NCBI RefSeq assembly: GCF_000005505.3
Contig: NC_016133.3
Span: 42,001,237-42,065,236, forward strand
DNA from: Brachypodium distachyon
Lineage: Eukaryota; Streptophyta; Magnoliopsida; Poales; Poaceae
Length of the DNA stretch: 64,000 nucleotides
Direction of reading: 5' to 3'
Within the stretch, counting starts at the first letter, position 1; each line of letters opens with the position of its first letter. Both the position numbers and the translations under genes were made by a program. Positions 25,061 to 38,097 of the stretch are shown piece after piece. The notes beneath the pieces were generated by a model that searched no databases, was not told the DNA's origin, and saw only the letters and a program-made list of their open reading frames with translations.

Positions 25061-28000
25061 TTTTCATAGTCACGTCTATATTGCTCTCAGAGAAAATCCC
25101 CCGGTGACTAGCTAGTAGCAGAGAATATTTCTCTTTACACTGTAGGATTTTTTGTAAGAAATAGTTTCAACATTGTTTTTTTTTCCTGCACGACTCTCCT
25201 GGATATTCGGATTAGGCTAATATCAAGTTTGCGTGAATTTCATTTCAGTGACCTCAATTCCTCCATGAGAACTCTAAACTGAGCTCAAAGCGTTCGATTT
25301 ATTACCGTTTTGAGAACTACAATACTCCTTTTCTCCATCACGTTGCTCTTTCTCCAAATTTCTCTGTATTACCGTGTTAAAAAATATTAGAGCCGTCGAT
25401 TAAAGAAAGAAGAGGTACTCTGTTCTTCGTGCTTTTGAGTTCGACAAGATGGCACCTCACATATTTTAACCTCAGTCGAGCCTGTGTGGTCTATTTGCTG
25501 CCTCGATAGATTCGGGATTCCTATCGGTGGAGAATCTTTTGGACTGAACTTCTATTTCTTTCTGCTTTTCATCGGTCCATTTTCTGCTTTTGGGTGTTGG
25601 GTTTTGTGTGCTCTTATTATTTTACTCGCACTTCGTTTCCTCCGGTACTCAGCAGTTTGTCCGTTGGTGACTGGCCTGAAGCCTCTTTCTGAACAAACCA
25701 ATAACCGGCCATGCTTGCGACAACAGCAGTGTGTTGAAGTCCCGAAGCAAACCTCTTTTTCCTCAGACCCAAGAAGACCGACCTGATTACCTGAATATAG
25801 CTTAGATTTACTAATCACATGTGATAATTAGCTTGTGGGAGGCTTATGTGTGTGTTGTTATGTCACGAAAGTGGTTATTTTCGTTACAAATATTACTACG
25901 CAGTACGGAGTAGGAGTAGATGAATTTTTGGCAATTTTGGCCCTTTTTTTGACACTTAAGATAAAGTTAGATCATCGTCTATTTACAAACGAACTTACTA
26001 GTTCATGTGATCAAACAAGTCATAAAAAATGGCAGATCTGTCCTCGGCGAGAGCAGATTTGCGCAGATATGCATATGCATCTTCCAAACAAAGCTCACGT
26101 GAACGTGCTTAACAACAACTATAACTACTGTAGTAAAAGATGAATGCGCTAGACCAGCAGCACGCACTGTCTGCAGTAAATTAAGCTAGCTAGCATGATT
26201 GCATGAATGCTTGCTAGCTCCTGTGGCCGCGTCCGTGCGTTTTAAATGCTTGGATCTTAGAAGGAAGTACATACTACACAGATAAAACACTTGTTTCCTC
26301 TTTGGAGAAAGAGTAGAACACATGCACACTCCGATAAACAAACATGCGTGCCAACATATATACTTCACCTAGGTTGCTAGATATATACGTGCAAGGGACC
26401 ACGAAAAGATCCTATATAGTATATGCAAGCCGGCTCTGAGGCATACAATTATAAACCGCGTTATGTACGTACGTACGTGCCCGCGATCCATGCATCGAGC
26501 TAGGTAAGAAGGTATATATGCAGCCTGAAGCCCTGAAGCAGAAATCTCCTATTGCCGAAATTACTTGTTACTGATTTAATACAACTTTAAATTAAATCTG
26601 GCACGTACAAATAATATGAGTCGGAGGAAGTATGTATATATAGGAGCTGCACGGGTAAGTACAAAGGTACGATACGGATCGAGTAAGATGCTCGGATCAA
26701 CGAGTAAGAAACCAAGATTGGATTTTATGATAGCTTACCGCGTAGGCCGGGTGGTGGCAGTAAGAAATCGAGATGTATATATATACGTACGTACCAAAAG
26801 AAATTGAAGTTTGCAACACGCCGGCCCGTTAAGAAACACACTGCATAACATAAAAGATCTGGCTCGGAGTTGTAGGCGGTACAGGAGTACGTAAGGAACA
26901 ACATGGGGGCTGGTTAAACTGAAGCTACCAGCGATATATACGCTTAGCTTAGCATGCAATGGCAATGGACGATCGATCGACAGCAATAATCCCCTGCTTT
27001 CTGTGTGATGATCATCTCAAAATTCATCAAACCAAAAAAGAAAGGGTAAGCCGGGCCGACGCTGATGCGACGCCGACTATTCACGGAGAGATTGATGGGC
27101 GATTTCGGGGGGAGCCCGGGCCGGACAAAGGCAGCTTTTTTTTTCTTTCCCCTCTCGGGCCTGCCTAGCTAGCTAGAGCTAGGCAAGTAGCTAGAGCTAG
27201 GACACTGCGACAGTGGCTGCTCTTCGTGCATTGGCCACTGCCGCCGTGATCGGACGTCACGAGCACAAAAGGAGAGCTTTAGATTTTGTTCCCCGGTCGC
27301 TAGATATCGAGATTTCTTACGGAGTACTTCTTCTCCTGCCAGCGTCGGGTCGTCGCAGCGTACGTACCTACGTATTGTACGTGCGTGCCCTGCTGTCGAC
27401 CGCCAGGCAAGGCGAGCTGTTCGATTGGAGTACTGTGGAAGAACAAGAAGATCGGATCGTTTTTTTTTTTTAGCGAAAGATCGAATCGGGTTGATCGAGG
27501 TCGTGGATGGTAGATGCACGTAAACGGGCTGGGCTTGGTTCGGGCAGCAAGGTCGGGTGTCTGTGGTCGTGCTAGAACCGGAGAAGAGGCCCAGTGTGAC
27601 CAAGGCTGCAATGGGCCACAGGCAGGGGTGGAGTCAGAAAAATAATATAAGGTGGGCTTGAAAAACAAATACTGCTATTAGGGAGGGCCAATCCACAAAA
27701 ATACATAGCTTACTTTATCGTTGTCATAAACAGATGCCCCCTCCCCCGCGCAGAAATCGAGATGATACGGTTTATTTCGGTGGAATATGATCAAAATAGA
27801 ATTTTCATACAATGCGAATTTCCACGTATCTTGCTACTACTATTTAGCCTTCCGGTTTGGTCTAACCCGAAATCCATGATAAAACTTAAATGCCTAATAC
27901 CCGTTACATATCACCTCTATGACCTCTTGTGATCTCACATTCTCATCGCTGGACCGATCGTCAACCAGCCTGCATCTCATCATGTGTGAAACAGCACTAG

Positions 28001-28648
28001 TGTTCTTCATCCGTTGCCTGTCCCTCCGCACTTCAACTTTTGTGATTAATTCTATCATATTAATCATTATGCCAAGTTTGATCAAATTAAAAGAAATACA
28101 TGATCGGTGTCCGAATTTGGTCGAGCGAGTAGAAGTTAAAGCAGGTTGATAGGAATTAACATAGTTTAATGATTATGCGCCCGAGTTGTCCGTGTTTTTT
28201 GGCTTGTTTGTTTGGGAAAATGGGGCAATAGTTGCCATCGCTTCCTACCAAGAAACGTTGAAGTTTTCTTAACCAGATAAAAGTTTGGCACATATTAAGT
28301 AGTACTCACTCCTTTACATAATTCTTGTCTCAAATTTGATAAAAAAATGGATGTATTTATTTCTAAAAATTCTCTAGATACATGTAATATTTCGACAAGA
28401 ATTATAGAACGGAGTGAGTGGTACGGAGTATGATGAATTTAATAAAACTAAGTAGGGGATTTGTAAAATTCTAAATTACTCTTGTAAAATCCGTCATAAC
28501 ATATTGTTCAAATTATTATTTTTTATAAATTTGATCAAAATTTAAGAAATTTAAACGTGTGGCAAAGCTTGAATATCTTATAAATAGAAACGGATTGTGT
28601 ACCGAAAAAGTAAATAAAAATGGCACCCGTACCTGTAGCATACATGTT
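25061..28648. other. gene-poor intergenic region
   Basis: AT-rich sequence without a supportable gene. It contains a MITE at 28303-28422, a MITE remnant near 26607-26633 (ending GAGTCGGAGGAAGTA), and CGTACGTACGTACG runs near 26466 and 26785. Open frames present are short and compositionally random. Confidence 0.45.
28303..28422. mobile_element. Stowaway-like MITE
   Basis: About 120 bp, left end TACTCACTCCTTTACATAAT, right end ATTATAGAACGGAGTGAGTG. The interior has TCTAGATACATGTAATATTT, shared with the other short MITEs of this window. Confidence 0.7.
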
Positions 28649-29032
28649 TCACTCAACACATTCCACCCCTGCCTCGGCTGCTCGCCGGGGAGTGCTCTTC
28701 CGTCGGCTTCCTGTTCGCCGGAATCCCTCCACTTTCACTCTTACACGATCGCCATCCTTTTCTTCGCCCTCAGCCAAGGCGGAGCTTCGCTTCACACGCC
28801 GCCGCCGTGGCCTCTTCGTTCCTCCTTTACTCTCAGTCTTAGCCGTGCTATTGGGATCGCCGTCCATGTCCTCCTCAACCTTGGCGATATCGTCCACTTC
28901 GCCGGCGTCATGCTCCCGAAGCCTTCCACTCCTCTCTTCGGTCGTCGGAGCCGGCTCCTCGCCGCCGCCATCGTCATCGTTGCTCAGGAATTCAGCAGCT
29001 GGTTTCTTGCCCTTCCCTCTAGGCCTACCCAT
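28649..29032 (-). CDS. small basic conserved plant protein, probable nuclear
   Basis: Single coding exon, 127 aa. The N-terminus MGRPRGKGKK resembles an AT-hook core (GRPRG). The middle is acidic and low in complexity. The C-terminus has KRPRRRRVKR and GSRRKSTPRRAAEAGVEC. I recall a plant protein family of unknown function with the same GRP start and the GSRRKxxPRRAAEAGVEC end. Upstream sequence shows a good acceptor (TTGATTTCTTGCAG) just before the leader at about 29043 and a possible donor near 29233, so a 5' UTR intron is likely. Nuclear location and DNA binding are inference. Confidence 0.7.
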   Translation of the reverse strand: MGRPRGKGKKPAAEFLSNDDDGGGEEPAPTTEERSGRLREHDAGEVDDIAKVEEDMDGDPNSTAKTESKGGTKRPRRRRVKRSSALAEGEEKDGDRVRVKVEGFRRTGSRRKSTPRRAAEAGVECVE

Positions 29033-31284
29033 GTGATCCGTCGCTAGAGCTGCAAGAAATCAAGTCAAGAGATCTCATCGAGATCAGCTGGGGAGGACAC
29101 TGAAGCACAAAGATCATGAGGGACCTCAAGCAGAAGCAGGAACAAAGAGCAAGGCAACGAACAATCACACGCAAAAAAAAAACCCGATCAATCAAAGAGC
29201 ACGAACAGGGGGACAGAAAGAACGAGAAGTACCTGTACAAAAACAAGATCACAAGAACATGAGCTGACCTCTCCAACCCCACTCGATCTCCTGATTAGAA
29301 ACCGACTGGCCGGCCGGCCGAGAGGGGAATGCAAAGGCGACGGATGGATGGAGATGGTGCGCGTACGTGGTGAATCTTCAGGTTGGTGGGCGTTGATATA
29401 TTGCCAGCACCAGCAGCAGCTGAGAGCTAGTGGCAATCACCAAGCGGCGGCAGCAGACAGAGGAGGGGAATGGGATTACGAGGCGTCGAGGCCACTGTTC
29501 TGCAGAGAGATCGAGACCAGAGTGAGAGAGGTCCTATGTCATCCATCGCAAAAGCTCCCTCCTCAGTCCCCAGCAACCTCACCGGACTTCCGACAACCAC
29601 CTGTGCTGTGCAGCCAGTGTGGCAGTGTCCGATCGCTTCCAACACACGAAAAGGAAGGGACGCAGCTCGACCGTGCGCGCGTCATGGCTTCGCCATCACT
29701 CCATCGGCCACCAGCCGCCCAGCTGAACAACACATCTTTTGCGTAGACACTCACTCACTGATCAGTAGAAGAAAAGAAACTCTGTTCTATCCTCTGTCAA
29801 AAAGAAACGTAGTCGAGAAAAAAAAAACTCACTCGCACCGGCCCACGTGTGCCGGGCCTCTCGCGAAAGTAAGTTATGGGCCCATCCGGGGTGTGCGGCC
29901 CATGAGCCGTGGGAACTGCGTGACCGGTTTGATTTGATTTCTCGGGTCGGTTGTTCGCTTGAGTTGTTGCGTACGTGAGTTTTGTCCCACCTCGGCCAGG
30001 GGGAGAGGAGGGGCAGGAGGAGGCGGGTATAAAGAGGGGAGGCGGGCGCGACGGAGAAGTCATCTTTGCGCTTGGGGCAATGACGCAGCTAGTGAGGTTA
30101 TACCGAGGCGCGTCAATTGCTGGTTGAAAACTATTTCCAAACCCCCTCTTTGGCCCTCCGGGGCCACTGAGAATTTCTGGAAGGGCTCCCTTTCTTCGGA
30201 GAGGGCAAGGCCCTACAAATCAAATTCAAACTCTTTTTGGTAACCACGCACCACTTTTTCATTACTACAGTATTTTCAACTAAGTTCAAAATAACGTTTT
30301 CTTAATTTTGTTGATTACAGGCATCATTAAACGAAATGTTAGCCTGATAGAACTGTAGGTTTTTGTATGAAATCGACTGCCTAAATTTTCCTAGCTCTGT
30401 CGTTGGTCAATCGCGATCCTCCAAGCTTCGGTTTGGTGTACTCTCCAAGTACCGGTATTGACCAGCGATGCTCCGTCGCTCCAAGCTTCGGTTTACCGGT
30501 CTTGAGTCCCAGAGTGAATTACTCAAGGTCTGACCTTCATTGCTGTACCTGGGTAAAAAGCCTTGATCTCGTCCTAGCGGTTGGATCTGGTTGCAACGAC
30601 GATAACGACGATCAGACGTCGTTTCCCTTCATAGAAGGGTCACCTTTGAAGAACCTCTCTTGTTTTTTAGGGGATGCCTTAGGGGTGATTTTGGTGGTTG
30701 TTGTGTTTCGTCAACTCGTCATACTCTTTGGTCCTTATTTTTTTTGGTCATTTATTTTCTTTTCTTTTTTAATTTTTTGGACCTGTGCATCCTCATTGTC
30801 TGGCTTTTGCTCTTCTCAGTGTGTTGGTGCAAGAGGCTGGGTGCACTTGATATTAATATATTACTCTTTGTCGAAAAGAATATGCGAAACACGGCTAAGT
30901 TGTACCTGAGATTTCTAAAAGAAAAACATTTATGCATCATCACGGAGGCGCACGCACACCACCAATGTGGAGCAAACTAAAGACCCGGCCTAAACCCCTG
31001 CAACACATCTCCTGGCTGGCGGCTGCGTCGTCTAACAACCCGCGGCTTCGCAGCTGTTACGACTGAAAATATCACTAGACTACGCGGAATCAGCTAACTG
31101 ACTAACCAATTAACCCTCCTAAAACCCCGTTGAGAATGTGAGATCCGCCCCCTCTGCACTGCGGAGCGTCCCCGGCTTTATTAAACCCCCCGGTGGAAGA
31201 ACTAACTTAACAAACGAACTGCTCACCGATATTGTCGATACCATCGTGGCGGAGGCTGTGGCCGGCTCGTGGCTCGGCGCGATC
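29033..31284. other. divergent intergenic region between the small basic gene and HAK
   Basis: Holds the leader and promoter of the minus-strand gene (to about 29420) and the promoter of HAK. The stretch 30400-30900 has a long but unrecognised plus-strand open frame rich in hydrophobic residues. It ends with TTAATATATTACTCTTTGTCGAAAAGA, which resembles the 3' tail of a grass LINE. I do not call a gene. Confidence 0.4.
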
Positions 31285-34200
31285 ATGGAGCAGGAGCACC
31301 AGCACCAGCACCAGCCGCCGGCAGCCGGCGACGACGTCGTGGTCCAGCTCAGCGCCTCGGCCGTCGCCGCCGTCGACGAGCGGAGCTCCACCGCCACCGG
31401 CAACGAAGACGACGACGACGACGCCAATGCCGCCGGCAAGTCGCGCCGCACCTTCAGCCAGTCCTACAAGATGGCGCACCGCAAGCCCCAGGTACGTAAT
31501 TGAGACCGGAGACCAAGATCTTAAGGCCACTCTTGATTCCTGCATATATTCACAGATGAGACGATGAGAATGCCATTTACTTCCCCTGAGAGGCGCACGA
31601 TCTGTTAATTGTTGATTGATTCGTGCGTGCGTGCGTGCGTGCAGGAGTTTACGTGGTTCCAGGCGCTGGGGCTGGCGTACCAGTCGCTGGGGATCGTGTA
31701 CGGCGACCTCGGGACGTCGCCGCTCTACGTGTTCTCGACGGTGAAGCTGGAGGACCCCTCCAAGGACGACTTCCTCGGCCTTCTCAGCCTCATCCTCTGG
31801 ACGCTCGTCTCGATCGCCTTCGTCAAGTACACCTTCATCGTGCTCCATGCAGACGACCATGGAGAAGGTGTTATTATTAGTCAATTAACTGCCTGCCTCA
31901 AATTAATCTTCCTTCTAATTTCTTTCCTAGTTGATCACCTTTTGGTTCATGAATTTACTACTGGGATTTTCTGTCTCCTTACCAATACTTTCTGGATCTT
32001 GGTATTTTCACCAGTTTCTGGTGCTAGATTGGTTAAAAAAACGAATCGTGCTTTTGTTAGAACATGGAAGAGAAATTATCGTTAAGATCAATGTGCATCT
32101 TTAGGCTACGGTCAAAATACTTATGAATGTAGGTTGCCATTTGATCTGTTTCATTTTAACCGTTAAACTGATCCTATTGTCAACCTAAAGGTAACACCGC
32201 ATCATTGCAAAACCTGAAATGATATGATATATGTCTTAGATAAAAGCAGGTTTTCCAGTGAAACTTGCAGTTTTTTTTCATTCGCCTGTCATAATATCAT
32301 AATATTTATCTAGTGCAACTTTGCAAGAGAATGGCCAGTATCAGAAGATCAGCAGAAACCTAGATGTAGAGAATATGGATGTAAGAAACTTATTCTAGAA
32401 GTCAAAAAGACCACAAATGATATACCGTTTCACTCGGTAACAAGTATTGAGGGGAGCAACATCACCAGCAACAAAACTAAATATGAAGGTCCAAATCTTT
32501 TACCACTAGCAACAGATCTGAAAGAGATAGCAAATCAGGAATACAGATAACGAGTGACAGTTCAGATGAAAATGAGACGACTAAAAAAATATCATTTACA
32601 CACATGAACCTTACTCACCTCTACTTGTATGTACTACAAATCCTGATTTTCTTTCTTCCTCAGTAGCTATTAGTTAGGAAAAATTGAACTAGAATTAGAA
32701 AAAAAATAGGAAGAGAGGAAAAACAGAAATGAGTAATGTGCAATGGTAAATCCATTACCTGTCACCTGTGGCAAGTATCACAAGAAATAATAGCTTAGAA
32801 AATTCTTCCACCATCATTTAATTCTTTATCTACCATATGACCCAAGATTTACCTGTCAAAAACTATTGTAGTTTGTTGCACTTAGATTTTGGAGCGTACT
32901 TAATCCTCTTACTGTGTGAAGGTGGTACCTTTGCCCTGTACTCGCTCTTGCGTCAACATGTGAATTTCAAGGGAAACATGCCAGTGCCAGTCACACAGTT
33001 GGAATCTGATGTCAATCTGAAGTACCACAGTAAGAAGAGCAAGTTGCCATCTAAGATGCTGGAGTTCTTGGAAAGAAGCACGGCAGCCCAGGTAATCATC
33101 ACCGGCATCGTTTTGTGTGCGACATCCATGGTGATGGGTGATGGTGCCCTCACTCCAGCCATCTCAGGTACATTTTCTGTCCAAATGTTTTGTTCTTATT
33201 AGCCACTTCAAGAGCCCTTGGTAATGTAATTTGAAATCTCATCTGATTGTCTATATGTTTCTTTTTGTATACAATATATATATTCAGTCCTGTCGGCTGT
33301 TCAAGGAATCCAATCAAGATCTTCTAACATAACACAAGGTAACAGCTGGTTATTTATTTTCTTATTTTATACCTGACATTTCTACTCGTAGTACCTTGCG
33401 CCATTGTACTGTACAAGGCAAGGCAAAACACTAACAACATGTTTGCTTGTTGCAGAGCATGTCGTCATTCTATCTGTGATTATCTTGATCATTCTTTTCT
33501 TTTTCGAAAAATATGGGACAAGCAAAGTCAGCTTCGCTTTCTCTCCTATTATGCTCTTGTGGTTTGCATCTGTTTCAGTCATTGGACTATACAATATTAT
33601 CAAGTATTATCCACCAGTTCTGAAAGCAATATCACCACATTACATAATAACTTTCTTCATGAGGAACAAAAGAGCAGGCTGGGAGCAACTTGGAGCAGTT
33701 GTTCTATGCATAACAGGTGAAATTATAGCTTTGAAGATTGAATATAATATATAAAATAACATTTGACTTCCTGGTTTTACTTCACATTTAAATTTATCTA
33801 CTCCCTCCGTCCCATATTAGCTGTCTCAAATTTGTCAAAATATGGATGTATCCATGCCTAAAAAACGTCTAGATACATGTAATATTTCGACAATTAATAT
33901 TGGACGGAGGGAGTAGTTTCTTTTCAGTAACTTAACATCTCCTAATATGAATACTTGTGATTATAATCAGGTGCTGAAGCTATGTTTGCTGACTTGGGTC
34001 ATTTCAACAAGTCATCAATTCAGGTAAATGATCTTTTTGGGTAAATGATCATTTTCTTTGACATAATAAATAAGTATAAGTACTAATTATCCCCCTCCCA
34101 CCCCCCCGCGGCAGATGGCATTTTCAGCAGTAGTACTTCCATCAATGGTCCTTGCATATTCTGGCCAGGCGGCATTTTTGATCAAGAACCCTTCTATGCT

Positions 34201-35622
34201 CAGCACCACATTTTACAGTAGCACTCCAGAGCCCATATTTTGGCCCATGTTTATCGTAGCTACTTTGGCTGCTATTGTTGCAAGCCAGGCATTAATATCA
34301 GCCAGTTTCTCCATCATTCGACAATCAATTGCTTTAGGTTGTTTTCCAAGGGTTACCATGAAGCATACCTCGGAGAAGTATGAAGGCCAAGTTTACTCTC
34401 CAGAGATCAACATCTTCTTGGCGATCTTAAGCGTCCTGGTTACTGTTGGCTTTCGAGGGGGGCCAGAGATTGGGCAAGCCTTTGGTGAGAATCTAGTGCT
34501 AGCTCATGTTATTTCTTATTTTCATATTTCCTCATCATATGTGAGGTTTCTATTCATATGAGGAGTTATGACTAAGTTGGATCAAAGCACATCAATAACA
34601 TTAGCAATATTACCATTACGATGTACCTGATTGTCGTTTGGTACTTTGGTTCTTAAAACACAATTGGGTAATTGCACACAAAAAGTAGCCTTGCTAGAAA
34701 CTAGAAGGGCAACATTTCTCCATTTGAATAGATGTAATACCAATAATGCACACAATTGACATGCATTATTTGCCAACTGATTGGAAGTTCTTTCTTTCTG
34801 TTTTCAGGGACGGCAGTGATATGGGTTATGCTTTTTACAACAACCCTGATGACAATTGTCATGGTTATAGTCTGGCAAACTGACATTCTAGTAGTTTGTC
34901 TATTTTTCACGGTCTTCTTTTCCATAGAAGGCATTTACATGACCTCCCTCCTAAACAAGATCATACAAGGTGGATGGTTTCCATTTGCAATTGCTATATT
35001 CTTCCTTACAATTACACTTTCTTGGACATATGGAAGAAAGAAGAAGAATGAATATGAAGCAGCCAACTCAATGGATACGCCGGAATTCACTAAAAGAGTA
35101 ACAGTTAGAAGCCGCGTACCTGGAATATGCATCTTCTGCACAGACTTGATGAATGGCATCCCACCAATTGTGCGCCATTATGTTCAACATGTGGTTTCCG
35201 TCCGTGAAGTGATGGTGTTTGTTACTGTGAGGATTCTTCCAGTGAGATCTGTCCTCCCTGAAGAGCGCTTCCTTGTAGACAAACTAGACCATGTCGGTGT
35301 TTACAGGTGCATACTCCAATATGGCTATATGGACAACCACAACATTGATGATGATAACTTTGTTGTATTAGTTGTGGCATCCCTCAAGAAAATAGCTGAG
35401 AACGATCATGAGATTGCACTGCTTGATTCAGCTTTCACAAATGAAACAACCTTTGTGCTTGGAAGGACTATTCTAAAGATGAGCGCCAAGCATAATTGCT
35501 TCAAGCGCTTCGTTGTCAATGAACTTTACAGGTTCCTGCAAAAGAACTTCAGGTCCAACATGTCCAGTCTGAAGATAGCTCATGGTAAAGCCTTACAGGT
35601 TGGGATGCTATATGAGATCTGA
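31285..35622 (+). CDS. HAK26: HAK/KUP/KT potassium transporter
   Basis: High-affinity K+ (or K+/H+) transporter of plasma membrane or tonoplast. Exons: 31285-31491, 31645-31867, 32922-33167, 33288-33338, 33456-33716, 33971-34023, 34115-34484, 34808-35622. They join in frame to 741 aa, the normal length. Family signatures are [15 protein letters not shown] (first membrane helix and pore loop), [58 protein letters not shown] and [25 protein letters not shown]. About 12 hydrophobic helices precede the cytosolic C-terminal tail. The N-terminus is His/Gln- and Asp-rich. ATG 31285 is the first ATG of the open frame (A at -3, G at +4). The symbol rests on memory that rice HAK26 lies near SPL14, so treat it as likely. 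Intron 5 holds a MITE. Confidence 0.9.
31620..31643. repeat. GTGC microsatellite at HAK intron 1 acceptor
   Basis: Repeated GTGC units end in the splice acceptor GTGCAG directly before exon 2. Length variation here would change the acceptor's pyrimidine context. Confidence 0.7.
33799..33915. mobile_element. Stowaway-like MITE in HAK intron 5
   Basis: 117 bp with near-perfect inverted ends TACTCCCTCCGTCCCATATT and AATATTGGACGGAGGGAGTA. It is the best-preserved copy in the window, so it is probably recent. Confidence 0.85.
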
Positions 35623-36358
35623 GGAAGGCAACTTGCAGGTTGAAATGGTCCATTATATTTTAGGAATGCATTTGCACAGAATCTGGATGTGTTTTCAATA
35701 TGTAACATTAGCAGAATTGTCATTTTGATATTTTCTAAAAGCTATCTGGGTCAAACTATAAACTCTACCCAAGTTTATGAGTTTCTATTTATTTCGCTGG
35801 TTTTCTAGGGAGGTCTTCAATCAACCATGTGATATTAGTTGTTTGAAATATTGTGAACTCCCATTCAATTGTCAAATGTTAGTCGGATTGCTAAACTGCC
35901 AGGCAATGAATTCTTCTGCATTAGTGTTATTATTTTCGAACATGCAAAACCATTTATAAGCATTCTAGATAGCCCATTGTCCTTTAGTTTTAGTATTGTA
36001 ACTGCCTGTGTAGTCCACAGTTCCCTAGCCTGCAGAACATGTGCATTCTTGGGCCGCCATAATGACTTGCATAGCACTAAAAATAACTGATGTTCCAAGG
36101 AAAATGTTTTTACAGCTAACAATGTTGTGCCATTAATAGTTAGAAGTAGCTATGAGAGTATACTGTTTTCGCCAGATCAATAGTGGTGATGCTCCAAATA
36201 AACATCCTGGTGGCAGGGTACGTCTGAAAATCACTAACGGAAAAGAAATAACTGGTCACGATTATTAGAAGCAAATTGTACAGGACGATCACATCCTCAT
36301 TGAATTTCAATTGTTCGTTGCAATCATATACACCTTAGCCCTAGTAATATAATGAAGA
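35623..36358. other. convergent intergenic region HAK / SDR
   Basis: Contains the 3' UTRs of the two convergent genes. I see no further gene. Confidence 0.5.
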
Positions 36359-37578
36359 TTACAAAGAGGAGAATATTGGAACACCAGGTAGGGTGACACC
36401 TGAATCTACAATGAAGATGTTGCCAGTTACATATGATGATGTTTCATGGATCAGAAAACGAACCAGCGATGTCAATGCTGGATCAGTAGTGCCATGTGTC
36501 TTAAGTGGCACGATCTTTGAAACAACAGTCTTCAGCCATTTCTTTTGCAACAGAGGGGCGGTTATCTCCGACTGGAAGATTCCAGGTGCGATTGAGTTCA
36601 CTCTAATGCCATATGCTCCTAACTCCAAAGCCAATAGCTGCAGAAACACACCAAATATAGCTTGTTACAAACACAAGCATGAAACACATATATCATGAGG
36701 AATGAGCACCCTACCTTTGTGGCATAATGCACAGCGGACTTGGAAGATGTATATCCAATGGAGCCAGGCAGATGGCCACGGTTAAGACCAGCAACCGAGG
36801 AAATGTTAATTACCGAACCCTTTATCTTGGATTCATGCATGCGTCTACATATGTGCTTGGCGACGAGCCATAATCCGGTAAGGTTCGTCTTCATGAGTTT
36901 ATCCCATTCGTCCTCAGGCCAATCAAGTGCGGAATAGACACCTCCTGCAGTATTCAGAGACGCTCTTACATGCCATTTTTGCCCACATGTACTAGGTTAG
37001 GGAACACGGTATTTTCCCCATTCTGAGACATATAAACACTTTCTGCTAAGATCACGCTAGTAATTTTGCTATGGGCCAAAATAAGTGCACATTTGAGCTT
37101 AACTGGGCAACTATTTTCATTTGGGGATAAAATTCGATCCCGGAAACATGAAATCAACAGATCAAGGTTGAGCTTTAATTCATGAAATCAATAGATTAAG
37201 GTTGACGCGATGAATCACGCCCCATCGAGCAAATTAGTTACCTCGGATACCAGCGTTGTTGATCAAGACGTCGATGCGGCCGAAGGCGTCCCAGGCCCTC
37301 TGCACCGCCGCCTCGGCCGCCGACCCTCCGGCGGCGACGTCGATCTCGACGGCCACCGCACGGGTCCCGTGGGCGTCCGCCGCCGCGTTGATCTCGTCGC
37401 AGAGCGAGCGGAGGCGGTCGGCGCGGCGCGCGGCGGCGACGACCCGGCAGCCGGCGCGCGCCAGGTCGAGGCAGAACTCGCGGCCGAGGCCGGAGGAGGC
37501 GCCCGTCACCAGAACCACCTGCCCCTCAAGTCTGCTCCACGGCGCTCCGACCGCCGTCTCCGGCCGCGACGACGCCAT
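36359..37578 (-). CDS. classical short-chain dehydrogenase/reductase
   Basis: NAD(P)-dependent oxidoreductase of the classical SDR type, similar to 3-oxoacyl-ACP reductase/FabG-like plant proteins. Exons 37578-37242, 36944-36715 and 36637-36359 give 281 aa. The cofactor motif TGASSGLG is at about residues 25-32, NNAG at about 107-110, the catalytic Ser in VINISSVAG and the YTSSK (YxxxK) motif in exon 2. The PG segment ([16 protein letters not shown]) and the C-terminal VDSGVTLPG match the family. AARRADRL after the glycine motif has Arg residues, which suggests NADPH preference (inference). No targeting peptide is obvious. Substrate unknown. Confidence 0.88.
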
Positions 37579-37778
37579 CGCTGGGGAATGGGGAAAGTGT
37601 AGTGAGTTGGGCTTGCCACAGCGTCGGTTAAAACACTCTGCTCTAGCGGTGGGGAGTGGACAACGGGTTGAATTCACCTGTTGACTTCGAAATTTTAGAG
37701 TTAAAATTTCCGTTTTGCAGTACCTCCGTTTCAATGTACAAGGACTACACATTATCTGTAGATCGCTAATTTAACAAA

Positions 37779-37896
37779 TACTTCCTCCGATCCTAAATTG
37801 TTATAGAAATATGACATGTATGTAGACACTTTTTAAGAATAGATACATCCATGTTTGGACAAATTTGAGTCAAGAATTTAGAATCAGAGAGAATAT
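37779..37896. mobile_element. Stowaway-like MITE, degenerate
   Basis: Left end TACTTCCTCCGATCCTAAAT, right end ATTTAGAATCAGAGAGAATA. Internal AGAATAGATACATCCATGTT and AATTTGAGTCAAGAATTTAG match the copy at 55987. Confidence 0.65.
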
Positions 37897-38097
37897 AATA
37901 TAATTTCTTTTTGAAGGAACTATAATATAAATTATATATTGCAAAAATCATACCATTAAAAAAATAGAACATTTGATATTTCTAAATATATAATTTTTGT
38001 GATATAAAACTCAGATTACATTGGTTAGACTTAGAGATGTATATAAACCTTGTATATTGAAACATAGGTGGCAGATATCTACGAGTCTTTGAAAATT

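Noticed and set aside
30403..30909. Hydrophobic open frame upstream of HAK
   Set aside because: No recognised domain. The 3' part resembles a LINE tail. No splice or promoter support.
31138..31284. Open frame continuing upstream of the HAK ATG
   Set aside because: It begins at GTG and has no ATG before 31285. The Kozak context at 31285 is good, so I kept that start.
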